Part shown: piece by piece, positions 62,794 through 64,000 of the stretch
Position numbering within the stretch: position 1 is the stretch's first letter
How the letters are laid out: the number at the start of each line of letters is the position of its first letter
Assembly (NCBI GenBank): GCA_049645705.1
Contig: JBARUK010000027.1
Coordinates: 124,001-188,000, forward strand
DNA from: JBGNFV01 sp049645705
Lineage (GTDB): Bacteria > Bacteroidota > Bacteroidia > Cytophagales > Cyclobacteriaceae
Length of the DNA: 64,000 nucleotides
Direction: 5' to 3'
The notes under the pieces: generated by a model
Seen by the model: the letters and a program-made list of their open reading frames with translations, nothing else
Database searches by the model: none
Told to the model about the DNA's origin: nothing
Program-made: the position numbers and the translations under genes

Positions 62794-63219
62794 ATGAACA
62801 AAGCCGCTACTATACTTGATCAGTATGATCTGAGAAAAACCAAATGCAGAGAAGACGTGCTTCGTTTCTTTATCAGCCACGCAGAGCTTGCCCTGTCACA
62901 GCAGGAAATATTCTACCACTTGCAGCAGCACTATGATAGGGCTACACTTTATCGTACCCTCAAATCCTTCGATGAAAAGGGTATGATCCATCGGGTCAAC
63001 CTGGCCGGGTCAGAAACAAAATATGCACTGGATCAGGCGGTTATTAAAGACAAAGAGAGGTTCGACAGCCATATACATTTTCAGTGTGCCAAATGCGAAA
63101 AGACAGTATGCCTTTCTGACTTTCCTATATATGAACCGTCCTTACCAGCAGGTTATGAGAAGATTAAGAGTGAATTTTTGATCACCGGGGTTTGTAAGGA
63201 ATGTAATAAGATAGACTAA
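62794..63219 (+). CDS. Fur-family transcriptional repressor (Zur-like)
   Basis: The 141-residue protein has the Fur winged helix (about residues 5-80: SQQEIFYHLQQHYDRATLYR) and a metal-binding dimer domain with HIHFQCAKCEKTV and VCKECNKID, the two structural CxxC pairs. The neighbour MerC protein, common partner of zinc-sensing Fur genes, favours Zur. It ends in a strong terminator. Confidence 0.88.
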   Translation: MNKAATILDQYDLRKTKCREDVLRFFISHAELALSQQEIFYHLQQHYDRATLYRTLKSFDEKGMIHRVNLAGSETKYALDQAVIKDKERFDSHIHFQCAKCEKTVCLSDFPIYEPSLPAGYEKIKSEFLITGVCKECNKID

Positions 63220-63223
63220 AAAG

Positions 63224-63252
63224 GAAAAGGGCCCTCATGGAGGGCCCTTTTC
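63224..63252 (+). terminator. Terminator after the Fur-family gene
   Basis: GAAAAGGGCCCT/AGGGCCCTTTTC perfect 12-bp stem with a 5-base loop and a T-run within the arm. Confidence 0.9.
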
Positions 63253-63414
63253 ACTAATAAATTCCAAATCTATCTTAATTGATATAACAAATATAGTTTA
63301 CCTGCAATTGATATGCAATAATTTAGAGGGGTAAATAATCCTATCGCAGTTTAAAGTTTTCCATTGGGGCTAAATACGGCCCTTAATGAATTTTTTTTAT
63401 TCAAATATACTTTC

Positions 63415-63422
63415 TATGTTTG
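63415..63422 (+). promoter_or_regulatory. -7 promoter element for the MerC-domain gene
   Basis: TATGTTTG; start of transcription near 63428, just before a palindrome. No -33 seen. Confidence 0.45.
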
Positions 63423-63431
63423 CAACATGGT

Positions 63432-63445
63432 CGCATTTAAATGCG
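63432..63445. promoter_or_regulatory. Candidate repressor operator
   Basis: CGCATTTAAATGCG is a perfect 14-bp palindrome, ten bases after the -7 box. Its place at about +4 to +17 suits a repressor such as the neighbouring Fur-family protein. Confidence 0.5.
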
Positions 63446-63572
63446 TATGTATAAAAACATGTTTTATTGCCGGATTAAAGGGGATGTGGTTGTTAATTCC
63501 TCCTCGTCGACAAAAGTTCAGTAAACTATTTTCCGGCAAGCCATGTTAGGATGCGACATAATTGCAAATTAT

Positions 63573-63944
63573 ATGCAAAATCATAGCCGTTCAGACATAA
63601 TGGGAATCATCAGTTCAGGGTTGTGTATCATACACTGCCTGGCGTTTCCTGTATTTCTGGCTGCTTCCGGTAACTCCGCTGCATGGCTCGACCATTCCTT
63701 TCACGGGTTGGACTACCTCTTTGTAGGTCTTGCCATAATCGCAATATACTTCTCTACCCGCAATCTGAACCGCCTTTGGTTACAGTCTGCCATGTGGGCC
63801 TCCGGACTGCTGTTTGGCCTGATGGTGCTTCTGCATACTTACGGGCCGACATTCCGCATAGTAGGGCTCGTCGCCTCACTTTTGCTAGTAATGCTTCATC
63901 TCATCAATGTTGTCTGCTATCGCCGAAATAAAGCTTGTGTCTAA
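63573..63944 (+). CDS. MerC-domain membrane protein
   Basis: I start at the ATG at 63573 (MQNHSRSDIMGI, 123 residues), matching the short N-terminus of Bacteroidota MerC-domain proteins; the ATG at 63543 adds ten residues. Four membrane helices are seen, with the paired Cys motif SSGLCIIHCLAFP (CxxxC). MerC proteins carry mercuric or other metal ions; without mer genes nearby, a zinc role under the adjacent Fur-family repressor is likelier. Confidence 0.8.
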   Translation: MQNHSRSDIMGIISSGLCIIHCLAFPVFLAASGNSAAWLDHSFHGLDYLFVGLAIIAIYFSTRNLNRLWLQSAMWASGLLFGLMVLLHTYGPTFRIVGLVASLLLVMLHLINVVCYRRNKACV

Positions 63945-64000
63945 TGTTACCGTAGAGTGATGCTGCTTTAAGTCTTTTACCAATAACAGCACCTTTTCCG

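Noticed and set aside
63885..64000. Open minus-strand frames entering from the right edge
   Set aside because: Two frames stay open to the edge but would overlap the MerC gene on the opposite strand by 35-60 bases; neither shows a recognisable domain.

Overview
The window looks like the chromosome of a free-living Gram-negative member of the Bacteroidota, most likely of the Cytophagales type. The evidence is the gene families present: CarboxypepD_reg/SusC-like N-termini, an S46 dipeptidyl-peptidase, Bacteroidota-type PnuC/TonB thiamine genes, a coaX-OMP-TPR-lptC-CorC-PpiD cluster, a FeoB-associated Cys-rich protein and an eukaryote-like IleRS. About a dozen promoters also carry the Bacteroidota TAnnTTTG -7 element. 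The sequence is gene-dense. I see no rRNA, tRNA, CRISPR array, prophage or insertion sequence.

Layout. 1-7.2 kb: a nitronate monooxygenase cut by the left edge, a radical SAM/SPASM protein, an inositol-monophosphatase-type enzyme, lnt, rsmI, a pterin carbinolamine dehydratase, a lipoprotein with a methyltransferase fold, a TerB-like protein and a DUF493 protein. 7.4-15 kb (minus strand): an envelope-biogenesis operon coaX, OMP, TPR, lptC, a newly noticed 54-aa membrane protein, CorC/GldE-like, PpiD-like. 15-25 kb: anmK, Glu/Leu-type dehydrogenase, NhaD-like antiporter, aspartokinase, ribH, TPR membrane protein, pdhA, recF and a DciA-like gene. 25-40 kb: TPR-histidine kinase, DPP11-type S46 peptidase, DUF389 protein, lspA-ileS, an MMPL/RND exporter and a dGTPase.

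40-45 kb: a VWA protein whose N-terminus resembles a SusC plug. It is divergent from an ECF sigma factor and a protein that joins a putative anti-sigma region, a membrane segment and a TonB C-terminal domain. The space between them is a co-centred double inverted repeat that reads as two copies of one promoter facing opposite ways. 45-51 kb: an ABC ATPase without permease, an M23 peptidase, an AsmA-like protein with a probable CTG start, an MtfA-like peptidase, a GroES-like protein and a rhodanese.

51.7-58.2 kb: a vitamin-uptake locus. It contains pnuC, a NadR-type kinase, a TPP riboswitch, a THI5/NMT1-like gene broken by a single in-frame amber codon, a second TPP riboswitch, a TonB-dependent receptor, a protein of unknown function and a degenerate thiamine-pyrophosphokinase-like protein. 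58-64 kb: msrA, an XRE regulator, yidD, an M1 peptidase, and a Fur/Zur-type repressor next to a MerC-domain protein with a candidate operator.

Most novel in my reading: the mirrored promoter with its sigma/TonB/VWA module, the thiamine locus with an amber codon and two riboswitches carrying an extra hairpin, and the unlisted small membrane protein coupled to lptC.
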